A stretch of DNA of 64,000 bases. It comes from Amia ocellicauda (taxonomy: Eukaryota > Chordata > Actinopteri > Amiiformes > Amiidae). Position numbers and translations under genes: made by a program. The notes below the pieces were generated by a model, which was given only the letters and a program-made list of their open reading frames with translations, was not told the DNA's origin and did no database searches. The stretch spans positions 7,574,501 to 7,638,500 of the forward strand of contig NC_089856.1 of assembly GCF_036373705.1 (NCBI RefSeq). Reading direction: 5' to 3'. Every line of letters begins with the position of its first letter. The stretch's first letter is position 1. Shown here one piece after another: positions 36,701-48,599 of this stretch.

Positions 36701-39700
36701 GAGGATACAGTTTGTTTATTTTTCGTATAAATAAGTTGATTTAATAAAGATGCTGATGAACCCGAACCCTCTGTTTCCTCATCTCCCTGTTACAGCAAGT
36801 CTCACAGATCTGGTAATATTTGGAGTGGACCATGATGTACATTCAGTATCTTGTTAGATCCATGTCTAATGTTACAAGATGTCATGCATGAAATATCCTA
36901 TGCCATTATATATTTTTTTCACTGTGGTATGTATGTGGTTAAACATGAAAATGTATTTTCAATGTCTTAGCAGTCCACTCATGTCATTTTGGGAATTTTT
37001 TTTATTTGAAAGCAATAAGGGGAAGCCTGATTTCATCTAGATTTCAATTCCTGTTAATTCTATATGGCTCTTTAAATTTATTTTCTCTCAAACATGCAGT
37101 GGTTTCTGAAATAAACCTAAGATTATTCATTTTTCCAAGCCAAGGCTTTGTTTTGGCATCCAAATATGTTGCTAACAATAAGAATCTATTAACTGAGATG
37201 TACAGATAGAAATCAGTTTTAGATGCAACTAATGTAAGCAATGTAAAAGAACGGTATAAGATGGGTACTGGGATATTAGAGAGATGGGTGCAATGACTGA
37301 AATTGTTTAATGTTTTCTACAGCACTGGGCTGGGCTTTTAGAGGACATGACGTCAAATCTTGTATATCCTGGGATGTAGAAGAGAGTGAACCTCATGGCC
37401 AATGCTACTTACATCACTCCTGGTGTCTGGTGAAGGATCCTGGGGGTTGAGACATGCATGGGTCACCTTAATGACATGCTCCAGCTTGCGGGGCTGCTCC
37501 TCCACCTTGGCTGCCAAGAAGAGGGCAGCTGGGGAAATCACCTGTGGGAGATTAGTCTCCAGTTAAACACTTCAAGGGGAGGTAGGATCTCATTCCTCGC
37601 TCTTGACCTAACATCTAAGAGCACAATGCTGTTAAACTGTAACTAAAAGGATTTTTTTTTTTTTTGTTGGAAAATGTACAATCCCATATTGTACCAAGCT
37701 GTTTTTCAAAGTCGGAGTCACTCAGGTTTTAGTGAACTCTGAAACGTGGAATAAAGCAGCAGCAATATGGAGAGCTGCAATGCCCCAATTCAAATAATAT
37801 AAAGGGATGACAAACAAAATGAATTAAACAAACAAGACTCTCAACACGTAACAATTTGATCCATCTGACAAACAAAAGTAAGTATATATGTGTAGCCCCA
37901 TGTTTTAGATTATATAAAAGGCATAAGATACTTACATTTCTGTGAAATCTGGTGAAGGACTGGATCATGTAGAAGCGGTGCATATATACAATGGCTGTGT
38001 TGATGGTGAGCTGCGACCTAGAGAGCTATGGTTAAGGAAAATGCTACAGCAATGTTTCTGATACTTATTACAATTGTATTTTAACAATCCAATTGAACAA
38101 TAAACAGGCCAATATAACCCTACTGTGTTCCGGGGGGGGGATTCGTAATAATATTAAGAAGTTGATTCAGACAGCACACAATTGTGGCGTATATCCTGCT
38201 ATAGGTTAAACCTTTCACAAAACCAGACATAATATCCTTTTACCCGCCACAAATAGCAAGTTATGACATTGTATTAGAGTTCCAATACTATAAAGGTGTA
38301 GGGTACATTTGCACCGACCACACATGGTGGCACATAGGATTGAAATAAAAGTCAGCACACTTTGGGTGAAAAAAAGGGCATCTTTTGACACTGCCAATGA
38401 GATGATGTAAAATGAAAGCCTGTTGCTCAATAGAGAATCTATTTCAAAGTTAGTAAGGTCAGTGATTGAATCAATCACATATCTGTCATGATTAATTTGT
38501 TCATAAATAAAATGTTAGTCTTTTTCCATTTGCATTTATAACATCTTATTTTACTTCAGAGAGAACGTAACCTATGTCATTGAGAGCATAATTACGCAAT
38601 AACTTTTACACATAACAAATGGACAGAAGTAAGTTGCATAAATGCACCACAAAAAAGTTCTTATACAACTTCGTAGCCTATGCAAATTCAGAATGCCAAG
38701 CAAAGTTTCTAAAATAAATCACTGGAAAAGTAAATACTTTTTAAACTTTAGTAAAATGCATTAACATGTTTTATTATTACTGAAAACCCAAAATAATTTT
38801 CTGTTAATGGGCTTCGTGAGGTATGTAGCACATGGCCAATTCTGTACAAATAAATCACTCATTAAGAAGACTAGAGGGAGAGACTGAAAGAACAGGAAAC
38901 TGACATACTGTATTAATTATATGGGGGACTAGGCAGACCAAATTGATCATCACTGTAGATAACACACAACACTCCAAGGAGACACTGGATATTTATGTTT
39001 ACCACTATAAATAAAATTAATGCATACAGGCTATACCTTTATGACAGGGATATCACCACACAGTCCTCCCATGAATTACAGAATTACTTCCACTGGGTAT
39101 CCACAAGATCTACCTACTTCAAACAGTGGACTCAAAAGTCACCTTGCATCTCATAAAAATACACTCGTTTTCTTCAATAGAAATTAAATCTCAACATTAA
39201 ACTTAAGTCTTTCATATTACACAACTTTAATTCCACATAAAAGATGAGCTAACAGGACCTTAAAACGTATACTAAATTAAATCACATGTATATATCTGAT
39301 GTATTACTAAAGGACACGTCCTTAATGCTAACTGAATTATTAACTTTTCCAGAACAAAGTCAACAACCATTTCAATAGCACTTGGCATACAATTTATTAG
39401 TATTTTAACCAGGACTGAATCTAATGAATAATAAATAGCATCAATAAAAATCATTATAAAGACTTTGAAGGTGTTACATAATTTCTGAAATCCAAAAATA
39501 TGAGACTGTGCTAAACATTTTAATGAGATAAAGATCACTAAATCTAAATGGATTTCTCGTATAAAATAAATGGGCCTATAATAAACATTTTTTAAATGCC
39601 CAGTTCAAATAATGGACAATCTACAAAGGTACAAGAGTAAATAGAAAATGTGCTTTATCACTACTATTATCAATATTTATATAAATCTGTTTACACTTGT

Positions 39701-41972
39701 TGAGCTCTATATCTTACAATCAGACTTTTGGACAAAACAAAAAGTTAGGTGACTTGTATTTATAAATATAAAAATATATATTTAAATGAAGAACAATGTG
39801 ACATTTTCAATTAGTTTATTACAAAACAAAACAAATGCTTAATATTAAAAAAATGTTTTTGGAAACATCTGATATAAGCTTAATATGAATCTAGTCAATC
39901 AAGTTCTGCATTAACACAAATAAACTTTCAAAGATATTGAAACAGTGTCTCAGGTTCACTCTCCGGTGTGTATATCTATGGTGCAATATAATATATTATA
40001 AACAGCCAAATCCAGTACAATTAAAATACAGGGACCACATTTAAGTAAATCAAAAGAATCTCTCAGACAGAACATCAGCAATTTCTCTCGACTCAGTTTA
40101 TATACAGGTACATGGTAGTGGATGTGTACAATTCAGCGTATCAATCTGTGATTTGAAATGAATACTCTCAAAGTTCAAAGACAGTGTAGCCTAAGTAGTA
40201 TCAGAATTCACAAAAGAAATTCATAATTTCAAGCAGTAGATATTCGTTCACACTATCACTAATGAAAAAACTGTCTAATCAACATTACAAAGGCATGACA
40301 CATCAAGGTACAAATGAGGCTCAAACCCTATGTCCCTATAAACACATATACAGTACTACAGCAAAAACAAAAATACTTTCCCTAGACATCAAATTTTTGT
40401 TGGGTCCATGTAGTTTAAGGTGATGCTGATGTTGTACACATAAACAGAGCTATGAAAGGGAATACTCAATCATTACCTATTTAAAACTGTGTTCACAACA
40501 GTATATTAATAGTAGTTTATAATTTTTGTAGGTGCTTTGCATTCTTGACTGAAGTCTACTTCTGATATCAAATAACTTTGAGAAAACTTATTTTTAATAA
40601 GGCATTTGGCATTTTCTTACCAGTTTCATATTTGGTTTGACCCTCAGTGCTGTACTGTAAAGTGTATACATTATTTCAGTCAATTTATCTTTATAACATT
40701 TTTTTTATTATTATGAATGAATGGACACATGAAATATGTAGGAGCAGGTTAACAGGTAAATTAATTAGCTCTACTATAAACAATCAAACACTTGCTTTTC
40801 TTGGCATGGTTTAACTCACAGCATTACACATTACATACATCAATAATATTTATATAGCTTTTTCATCCAAGGCAACACATAAACAGTTTACAAGAAATAC
40901 AAAAAAAAAAAATGGACCGTCCTGAATATGTGGGTTAATTTAGTTTGTAAATTTAAAAATAATTTAAACATCTGGATGGATTAACTTCCATGATGTCTTA
41001 AAACATTTATCATTATTCAAAAAAAAACATGCAGTCAGCCACATGTAGTGAATTACAAAATCAGTAAGTATAATACAAAATGACAAGTAAGTCTGCATTA
41101 CTTATCATTAAAAAACCTAAATTAAACTATTAAAGTCAGAATTAAAATTAAAAGTAAAATTAAAAGTTTTAAATATGTGTGTGGGTGTGTTTGCGCGAAG
41201 TGTACTGCCACACTTGTCTTCTATATCCAGGGTTTTTTAATGGTGCAGAGATTCATTCAAAAACAATTACCAAATTTGTTTCAGAGCCAAGCTATGGGAA
41301 AATTTATTTTAAGGAAATAAATCACAAGTTTTTGATATAATCATTTTATTTCTCTCCATGTTGGAGTTCCCTACATACCATTACTACTACTGCTTTAACT
41401 ACTACTACTACTTATAGCAGTAGTAATAATGAAGAATACCAAGTGAGGTTAACATCTATTATTATAGATATGTATTTTACTTCCAACAGGCTTCCAATTA
41501 AAGTAAGATCTCCATTTGAATAAACCCGGTGACCTTCGGGATTCAATGGTTTTGCTTTCCTGTAAGCAGAACTGTAGCAGTACTGGGGAAAACCGCTTCA
41601 AAGGCAGTACAGAGCTCAACTTCAAGTGCTTAAATTAACTCTGTGTGAGTAGCTGTGCTGAGTCACTTAACACAGACAACTACAGCTGTCACTCGAGGTG
41701 AATATTTACCCTTCAGTTTATGGATGTATTTAATACATTGTGATTAATTTAATTGATACAACGATGTGTCTGGCTTTTGCCAAACATGAACTGGCATCAC
41801 CTAAAATGCCACTTTCATGATCTATGATCTTTTAAACAATTTGGAGAATAATTATTCAATACAATCTATCATTAATATAGTCATGACAGTAAAGGAAAGC
41901 TTAAAAGGTCTTGTAAAAGGCATTTCAATTAATTTAATTAAAAGTGTCAGTTTTATGTATGGCTATATGCAC

Positions 41973-42004
<32 letters not shown>

Positions 42005-43390
42005 TAGTTCAGTATTCAGTGCTTTAACAACATAGTTTTTGCTCTCAGACAACACAGGGAGGGAGTACAAAAGAATGTTAGTAGTGATACACAGAAATAA
42101 ATTCCAAATGAATGAATACTTGTGTATGTAATGATAATATTTCAGACACAATAAAAGTCCAAACCGAAACAAACTATCACAAGAAAGAAGCAAATTCAAA
42201 GGTTGTACGAATGTTTTTCAAGTCCAAAAGCCCATAAGGAAACTAACATCATTCTAACAGATTATGTAAACCAGATGCAAACATCTACAACTGAGGAAGT
42301 TGGCACTGACACACTAATCATTCTGAAATATTTAAGGTATTTAAAGATTGAAGGGGAAAAAAAGCCAGGGATACATGCAACCTAATTAAGACTTCAGAAG
42401 TATGCAGAAAACCTTTAATGTGCCTTAAACTTTCTTTCAGCACATTGTGCCTTATTATTTTAGCACATTGCATACATTTCAAATGTTTTTTATGGGGTTT
42501 CTCTTCTCTTTTCAGCTCAAATTTGTACTTGTGAAGTTCAATGGAACTTTCATCACAGGATGTGAAAATTCTTTGGAGGAAAGCCATTGCATAACATAGA
42601 GCTCTATATATCTGTGCTTTTGGAAACATTTTTAAATAAAAAAGCTTGCTGTAAGAGAACAATATATACTTGAACTCATTTCATATCTACAGCACAAAAC
42701 TTTTTTTTTTCCTCCTCCTATATTACAGTACTGAAACACGATGGCTGCGTTACAAGCTCAGGTGGACAAATTATAGATAGAAGTTATCACACTCAATACA
42801 AAAGTGAAAATGTAGACAGGAAGTAATAATTCAATGTCAACTATATAACAAACAGCCAATTCATATAAAAATATTTTTAAAAAGTAGCTATTGAGTAGGT
42901 GCAAAAGGCTTTAAACTAATTAAATGTAAAATTAATGGTAAAAACAAATGACCTATATTATAAGGAATCTAGTCTGCATTCATTGAAAACTAAGCCCTTA
43001 ATATTTAATTTTATGACAATATGGAGACATGTCTTCTCAACATAGTACAAATCAAATTTCTCCTGGGAGCACTAACTAAAGCACAAAAAGTAATTATCTT
43101 ATTTAAAATGTTACATTTCACATTAAGATCAAGGTAATAAAATACTAAAAACAATGGTTTAATCTGTACAAACAGGCACAGGGAGAAATTAAAAATAAAT
43201 ACAATAACTCAGAGAATGTTACCAAATTAAGGCAGAAAAACTTTAAGGTCTCTCTAATCCTTAAAAACAGATTTTCATGTGCCTTGCCCTACTCTGGCTG
43301 AAGTTCGTATAGTTCCAAAGTAAGTGACATCACAGAAATGAGATGCAACCAAATACAGTGGAAGGGGAAAATCTATATTGGAATGAGGAT

Positions 43391-43426
<36 letters not shown>

Positions 43427-45250
43427 GGAGGTCCAACAGTATTGGGTGGAGCATGGAATTTAGAAAACTGATAATTTACTTTTCAGAAGTGGATTTGTTT
43501 TAAATTGGCACCTGTGATTCTAGATGTCTTTATACAGTGCAAGTACCACATACATTAACAGGTTAAACAGTAGAATATATAGAAATTTACAGACTTATAG
43601 GTACAGCAGGTCAACAAATATCACTACAAATCCTTGCAAAAGTCACCACTCACTGTTATTCTCAGTGTATTACACGATTAAGGTTGTCTCACAAAAGTGA
43701 ATGCTGACACCTTTGTTTGATCTTGCAGAAATACAACAAACACCAATACAAATAAAGTATGAGGCTACATATCAAAGTAGGGCTGTTGCCTCCTCTCTGA
43801 CTCGATAAATACACATGCCTACTGTATAACTGCATTGGATTAAATTGACTGCACATTTTAAAGAATTATACAATGTAAAAAATGCATTACGAGATGCTAG
43901 TATTTGCTTCCTTTAAAATAGTTTGAACATAACATTGCCATGTATGTTTAAAGGAAATAAAAGGGAATGGGAGGGGAGGGGAGAGGTGTGTATGTGTGTA
44001 TATAGCAGTTTTCTTTCCAATAACTGTACGTATTTAAGAGTAAGGCTTATTATGAAGACTGGATAATCACCTTGTTTCGCCTATTTGAGTTTTAATTTCA
44101 CAATTGGCACCTTAAGTTTTCAATTGTTAAACGTGTAATTCTTAATTTTCCGATAAATTTGACATATAATGTAATGCATTGAACTCAAATAAGTCTAAAA
44201 GAAAGACCCAAGAATACAAGAAAAAACGTTTATTTTTGTTCAGAAACGGAAAGTCGAATAATGCGCAACTCTAGTTTATTGAATGTGTTTGTCAATTATC
44301 TTACAAGCTTGTACAGTTATAAATACAGAGAACAAACAGTGATTTCAACCGAACACCAATTAAAAATATAAGTGTTAAAAACCATAAGTGTAGATATCAC
44401 TGAACACTACTGCACACTCGCATTATAAAGAAATTGGTTAAAAGGGACTGAACTGCAACTTAAACACTCAAAATAAAAATGAACATTTAAATGTACATTA
44501 GTGTTCTTATGCGCCGACAACCAAAGCTGTTCACCGGCGAAAGAAGTCAAACTTGACCGGAGTAAGAACAAGAGTTGTTGCATTTCTGTTGCCAAAAAAA
44601 CAAAACATAAAAAAACACTTTAATGGCTAAGAGTTGCGTGTATGGATATAAATACAATTATAACGCCACAAAATCAAATTTTTCGTTTCAATTCGTCTCC
44701 CTGTTATATATAAATATGTATTTTTTAAACAAAAATCATATCGAACGGAAACACCGACCGACTCCGGCTTTTGTTCTCCTGGAAACTTCTAGGCCGAGGC
44801 TGCGGCCTACGCATCCCACAAACCCCGGGCCTTACAAGATTTGAACCCGCTTGGAAAGCAACAACCTCCGCTAACATTTGGCTACTACCACGGCCGAGCA
44901 GGCAACACCACACCTTTGGTTTTTGTTTCCAATTTACAAACCTCTCTCTTGGCCAGTGTAATTTTGTTGCCATTGTCAAGCCATTTGGTAACCCCCCGCG
45001 GAGACACTGTATCCATGCCGCCAAACCGGCTTCACCCTTCGGTAGCGTAATTTCTCCCCGCGTCCCAGACAAAAAGATACACATTGAGTCGCTGCCCCAT
45101 GTCCTGAAGAAGGTTAGCGGCCTGCTGTCTGTATGAAAGTTCTTTGTCCGGGTCAAGCCCCGCACGGCGAGACGGGCTATTCTCAATCTGTTCTCGGGTA
45201 AAATACCATTTGCTGTTCGCTAGACAAGGAGAAGGAAACGAAGCCGCCAT
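29485..45250 (-). CDS. ccnt1: Cyclin T1, nine coding exons, 678 aa
   Basis: Regulatory subunit of P-TEFb: it binds CDK9 in the nucleus and drives phosphorylation of the RNA polymerase II CTD and pause-release factors. Coding exons, 5' to 3': 45081-45250, 37936-38017, 37413-37541, 34420-34480, 33384-33446, 33184-33229, 32761-32924, 32502-32572, 29485-30735. All junctions have GT..AG ends and the frame is continuous (2037 nt). Residues about 15-255 form the two cyclin boxes ([50 protein letters not shown]). Residues about 362-398 form a coiled coil, and 492-503 are twelve histidines. The protein ends [10 protein letters not shown]. The text is closer to CCNT1 than CCNT2 at both ends ([26 protein letters not shown]). 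Human CCNT1 is 726 aa, so this is slightly short. The start at 45250 gives MAASFPSP; an in-frame upstream ATG at 45268 is less likely. Confidence 0.95.
32502..32572 (-). CDS. ccnt1: ccnt1 exon 8
   Basis: Encodes [20 protein letters not shown] and RNWK, the end of the second cyclin box. Acceptor TTCCTACAG, donor GTAATA. Confidence 0.95.
32761..32924 (-). CDS. ccnt1: ccnt1 exon 7
   Basis: Core of the second cyclin box, including [19 protein letters not shown] and [17 protein letters not shown]. Acceptor CTGAGCAG, donor GTAGGT. Confidence 0.95.
33184..33229 (-). CDS. ccnt1: ccnt1 exon 6
   Basis: A 46-nt exon encoding [14 protein letters not shown] between acceptor TATCCTAG and donor GTGGGC. 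Confidence 0.95.
33384..33446 (-). CDS. ccnt1: ccnt1 exon 5
   Basis: A 63-nt exon encoding [20 protein letters not shown]. The split codon at its start gives Ala where human has Gly. Confidence 0.95.
33682..33702. repeat. (AT)n microsatellite in ccnt1 intron 4
   Basis: A short AT run, followed by a poly-A stretch. Confidence 0.9.
34420..34480 (-). CDS. ccnt1: ccnt1 exon 4
   Basis: A 61-nt exon encoding [20 protein letters not shown], with donor GTAAGT. Confidence 0.95.
34560..34970 (-). mobile_element. Tc1-like transposon 5' part, truncated, in ccnt1 intron 3
   Basis: The right end reads GGTGTTCCTAATGTTTTGTA, then CATTCAGTG, a Tc1-type terminal repeat. The minus frame reads [20 protein letters not shown], then SRTATLL, the N-terminal helix-turn-helix of a Tc1-like transposase. 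The rest of the transposase and the other end are absent. Confidence 0.8.
35071..35125 (-). repeat. Interspersed-repeat tail with (AAT)n
   Basis: On the minus strand: TTAGCAGATGCCCTTATCCA, then GGGCGACT. This is a common fish repeat tail, here followed by AAT repeats. A related piece on + lies at 14313-14350 (TTGGCAGGTGCCCTTATCCA). Confidence 0.6.
36383..36794 (+). mobile_element. Solo LTR, 412 bp, in ccnt1 intron 3
   Basis: Begins TGTGACAGGTTGGCCC and ends CCCTGTTACA, with GTATTTAA (TATA-like) near 36540 and AATAAA near 36741. It is flanked by the 5-bp direct repeat GCAAG (36378-36382 and 36795-36799). No internal retroviral or gypsy sequence is present, so it is a solo LTR left by recombination. 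It lies antisense to ccnt1. Confidence 0.88.
37413..37541 (-). CDS. ccnt1: ccnt1 exon 3
   Basis: A 129-nt phase-0 exon with [20 protein letters not shown] and [17 protein letters not shown]. This is the CDK9-contact region of the first cyclin box. Confidence 0.95.
37936..38017 (-). CDS. ccnt1: ccnt1 exon 2
   Basis: An 82-nt exon encoding [20 protein letters not shown] and FTRFHRN. Donor GTAAGT. Confidence 0.95.
41981..42006. repeat. (AT)n microsatellite
   Basis: An AT run in ccnt1 intron 1. Confidence 0.9.
43394..43423. repeat. (AT)n microsatellite
   Basis: An AT run in ccnt1 intron 1. Confidence 0.9.
45081..45250 (-). CDS. ccnt1: ccnt1 exon 1
   Basis: Encodes [20 protein letters not shown] and on to GQRLN, with donor GTATCT. 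It lies in a CpG-rich stretch (about 44740-45370). Confidence 0.93.
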
Positions 45251-45400
45251 CACTGAGAAGTATAACATTAGAAACCGACGTCACAGGAAGTTACGTTTAG
45301 GAGACCGTGCGTTCTGCAGCACGAATACAGGGTTTCCCGTTGACGTAACTTCTGCTTCCGTCTATTCTTATTGATGTCACAGTCTTACTTCCTGTCGCAA
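45251..45400 (-). promoter_or_regulatory. ccnt1: ccnt1 promoter with three CRE-like/ETS-like pairs
   Basis: TATA-less, CpG-containing sequence upstream of the start codon. Three CRE-like sites (GACGTCA 45277, TGACGTAA 45341, TGATGTCA 45372) are each followed within about 15 bp by an ETS-like GGAAG/CTTCC core (45285, 45355, 45387). This is a usual housekeeping-promoter arrangement. The binding proteins are inferred. Confidence 0.55.
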
Positions 45401-45700
45401 CATTCACTCCTAGTTTCAAATTCGAATACTGGTGTTTGTTTCATTATGTTCTTGAACCAATTTGAGTGTTTTAGTTTACATGTATCACTGATATCAGAAT
45501 ATTAAACTAGGGAAAAAGGTAGCAGGGAAATCCTTTAAAGGGAGCAGGTCAAATATTCTATTAGGCACGTTCTGAGATGCCTGGATTTAGAAGCCACAGT
45601 ACTGGAACATGAATATGATGATTTTATGCAACAGATCAAGTATTTCTTAAGCAAAGGTAAAATGGCTATCTCTTTCTTTTATTTCTTATATATAAACATA

Positions 45701-46901
45701 CACTCACCTAAAGGATTATTAGGAACACCTGTTTAATGCAATTATCTAACCAACCAATCACATGGCAGTTGCTTCAATGCATTTAGGGGTGTGGTCCTGG
45801 TCAAGACAATCTCCTGAACTCCAAACTGAATGTCTGAATGGGAAAGAAAGGTGATTTAAGCAATTTTGAGCGTGGCATGGTTGTTGGTGCCAGACGGGCC
45901 GGTCTGAGTATTTCACAATCTGCTCAGTTACTGGGATTTTCACGCACAACCATTTCTAGGGTTTACAAAGAATGGTGTGAAAAGGGAAAAACATCCAGTA
46001 TGCGGCAGTCCTGTGGGCGAAAATGCCTTGTTGATGCTAGAGGTCAGAGGTGAATGGGCCGACTGATTCAAGCTGATAGAAGAGCAACTTTGACTGAAAT
46101 AACCACTCGTTACAACCGAGGTATGCAGCAAAGCATTTGTGAAGCCACAACACGTACAACCTTGAGGCGGATGGGCTACAACAGCAGAAGACCCCACCGG
46201 GTACCACTCATCTCCACTACAAATAGGAAAAAGAGGCTACAATTTGCACAAGCTCACCAAAATTGGACAGTTGAAGACTGGAAAAATGTTGCCTGGTCTG
46301 ATGAGTCTCGATTTCTGTTGAGACATTCAGATGGTACAGTCAGAATTTGGCGTAAACAGAATGAGAACATGGATCCATCATGCCTTGTTACCACTGTGCA
46401 GGCTGGTGGTGGTGGTGTAATGGTGTGGGGGATGTTTTCTTGGCACACTTTAGTGCCAATGGGGCATCGTTTAAATGCCACGGCCTACCTGAGCATTGTT
46501 TCTGACCATGTCCATCCCTTTATGACCACCATGTACCCATCCTCTGATGGCTACTTCCAGCAGGATAATGCACCATGTCACAAAGGTCGAATCATTTCAA
46601 ATTGGTTTCTTGAACATGACAATGAGTTCACTGTACTAAACTGGCCCCCACAGTCACCAGATCTCAACCCAATAGAGCATCTTTGGGATGTGGTGGAACG
46701 GGAGCTTCGTGCCCTGGATGTGCATCCCACAAATGTCCATCAACTGCAAGATGCTATCCTATCAATATGGGCCAACATTTCTAAAGAATGCTTTCAGCAC
46801 CTTGTTGAATCAATGCCACGTAGAATTAAGGCAGTTCTGAAGGCGAAAGGGGGTCAAACACAGTATTAGTATGGTGTTCCTAATAATCCTTTAGGTGAGT
46901 G
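45701..46901 (+). mobile_element. Tc1/mariner transposon with DD36E spacing, 1.2 kb, nearly intact
   Basis: Flanked by TA on both sides. Terminal inverted repeats of 29 bp, CACTCACCTAAAGGATTATT plus AGGAACACC, lie at 45701-45729 and 46873-46901 and match perfectly. It carries one transposase gene with a single in-frame TGA. Length, TIR length and catalytic spacing fit the DD36E (Incomer) group of Tc1/mariner described in vertebrates. Confidence 0.93.
45838..46869 (+). pseudogene. Tc1-like transposase, one premature stop
   Basis: 343 codons in one frame, broken only by TGA at 46051-46053. The N-terminal part has a paired helix-turn-helix (DLSNFERGMVVGARRAGLSI, then FSRTTISRVYKEW). The catalytic domain has WSDESRF (first D), FQQDNAPCH (second D) and DLNPIEHLW (E), with 36 residues between the last two. 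A start at 46054 would lack most of the DNA-binding domain. The transposase would cut at the TIRs and reinsert at TA. This copy probably cannot do so without help in trans. Confidence 0.92.
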
Positions 46902-46920
46902 TATATGGTCTACCGTCCAT

Positions 46921-46990
46921 GCAGTGCCTTGAAGAAGTATCCAGACCCTCTCAGTTTTCACATTTTGTTGCTTTAAAGATTGCAGTCATG
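46921..46990 (+). mobile_element. Tc1/mariner terminal-repeat fragment
   Basis: CAGTGCCTTGAAGAAGTATC resembles the ACAGTGCCTTG ends of fish Tc1-like elements. It is isolated. Confidence 0.45.
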
Positions 46991-47603
46991 ACACTTTGAA
47001 GAATTCACGTCTACATGACTGAACCCACAAAAAAAAAAATCCAATTTGACCACAAGAGGGCAGTTTTATTATGTTGGGAAAAAAGGCTTAAAAGGCTTAT
47101 TATTAAAGATAATATATTATTTTTTATCAGTATGCTGGAAAACAAAAACATAACCCTTACAACACAATTTTCAAAAGGGGCAAAATTGTCCACAAAGCGA
47201 CGTTTGAGTGAGTTATGCAACCATAAGTTCAATTACATGCTTAAATGAGCAGAAAAAGGATAGGCAACATTTTATATAAACCCTTTTGAAAGGAGTTTAA
47301 GTGACTGTAATAAGTTTATTTGTAAAGTTTCTTAATATAAAATGCTTTCAATTATTTATTTTAAATAATTATTAAGATTTTACTGTAATCTTCCATCTGC
47401 TTTACTTTAGTGTTGTTTCACTGTGTTTTCGGGTGGCTGGGTTTACATCCACCCACCGAGTCAGTACATTATTTTGTCTTGTGCTTTTGTTTTTAGTTAG
47501 TTTTATTACTAACGCTGTCTGCGCCCCAGTGCTCCGGCTGTGCTTCCACTCAGTTTCAGTTTCTACACATAAGACCCTTTCACTAGTCTGTTTAAAATAT
47601 GTA

Positions 47604-47957
47604 TTACACACATATATATACACCGATCAGCAATAACATTATGACCACCTGCCTAATATTGTGTAGGTCCCCATTTGCCGCCAAAACAGCCCTGACCCGT
47701 CGAGGCATGGACTCCACTAGACCTCTAAAGGTGTGCTGTGGTATCTGGCACCAAGACGTTAGCAGCAGATCCTTTAAGTCCTGTAAGTTGTGAGGTGGGG
47801 CCTCCATGGATCGGACTTGTTTGCCCAGCACATCCCACAGATGCTCGATTGGATTGAGATCTGGGGAATTTCGAGGCCAAGTCAACACCTTGAACTTGTG
47901 ATTCATCAGACCAGGCCACCTTCTTCCATTGCTCCGTGAACCAGTTCTGATGCTCAC
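47604..47957 (-). pseudogene. Mariner-like transposase C-terminus joined to an upstream segment
   Basis: The frame crosses the deletion: RRWPGLMNHKF, then KVLTWPRNSPDLNPIEHLW. The second part carries the catalytic Glu of the DDE triad and the usual end VESMPRRVRAVLAANG. Confidence 0.85.
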
Positions 47958-48507
47958 GTGCCCATTGTAGGCGCTTTAGGCAGTGGACAGGGGTTAGCAT
48001 GGGCACCCTGACTGGTCTGCAGCTACGCAGCCCCATGCGCAACAAACTGTGATGCACTGTGTGTTCTGACACCTTTCTATCAGAACCAGCATGAACTTTT
48101 TCAGCAATTTGAGCTACAGTAGCTTGTCTTTTGGACACACAGGACAGCCTTCACTCCCCACGTGCATCAATGACCCTTGGCCGCCCATGATCCTGTCGCC
48201 GGATCACCGCTTTTCCTTCTTGGACCACTTTTGATAGGTACTGACCACTGCAGACTGAGAACACCCCACAAGAGCTGCAGTTTTGGAGATGTTCTGACCC
48301 AGTCGTCTAGCCATCACAATTTGGCCCTTGTCAAAGTCTCTCAGATCCTTACGCTTGCCCATTTTTCCTGCTTCTAACACATCAACTTTGAGGACAAAAT
48401 GTTCACTTGCTGCCTAATATATCCCACCCACTGACAGGTGCCATGATAACGAGATTATCAGTGTTATTCACTTCAGCTGTCAGTGGTCATAATGTTATGA
48501 CTGATCG

Positions 48508-48510
<3 letters not shown>
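47621..48510 (-). mobile_element. Internally deleted Tc1/mariner element, 890 bp
   Basis: Terminal repeats CACCGATCAGCAATAACATT (47621) and its inverse (ending 48510) have two mismatches over 28 bp and TA on both flanks. The minus strand holds the transposase N-terminus (about 48360-48190, then in shifted frames) and C-terminus (47900-47650; LTWPRNSPDLNPIEHLWDVL). The part with the second catalytic aspartate is deleted at about 47900, so the copy is non-autonomous. Confidence 0.9.

Positions 48511-48555
<45 letters not shown>
48511..48555. repeat. (AT)n microsatellite at the right end of the mariner element
   Basis: 45 bp of TA. It directly abuts the TIR, so the element inserted into, or the repeat grew from, a TA-rich target. 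Confidence 0.95.
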
Positions 48556-48559
<4 letters not shown>

Positions 48560-48599
48560 CATAGGCCAGTTGCTGTGTTGGTTTTTGCCTTCCAGATCT

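Larger units (their letters stand above)
38018..45080 (-). other. ccnt1 intron 1, about 7 kb
   Basis: AT-rich with no recognisable gene. It holds (AT)n at 41981-42006 and 43394-43423. Near 40850 there is a small common fish-type repeat (TTTATATAGCTTTTTCATCC). Confidence 0.6.

Noticed and set aside
44825..44905. tRNA-like stretch on the minus strand (box B-like GGTTCAAATC)
   Set aside because: The acceptor and anticodon stems pair poorly and the T stem needs several wobbles. It may be a decayed tRNA-derived SINE head, but I cannot support a tRNA gene.
44725..45186. Minus 153-codon frame over ccnt1 exon 1
   Set aside because: It overlaps the true exon in another frame. It is open only because the region is CpG-rich.
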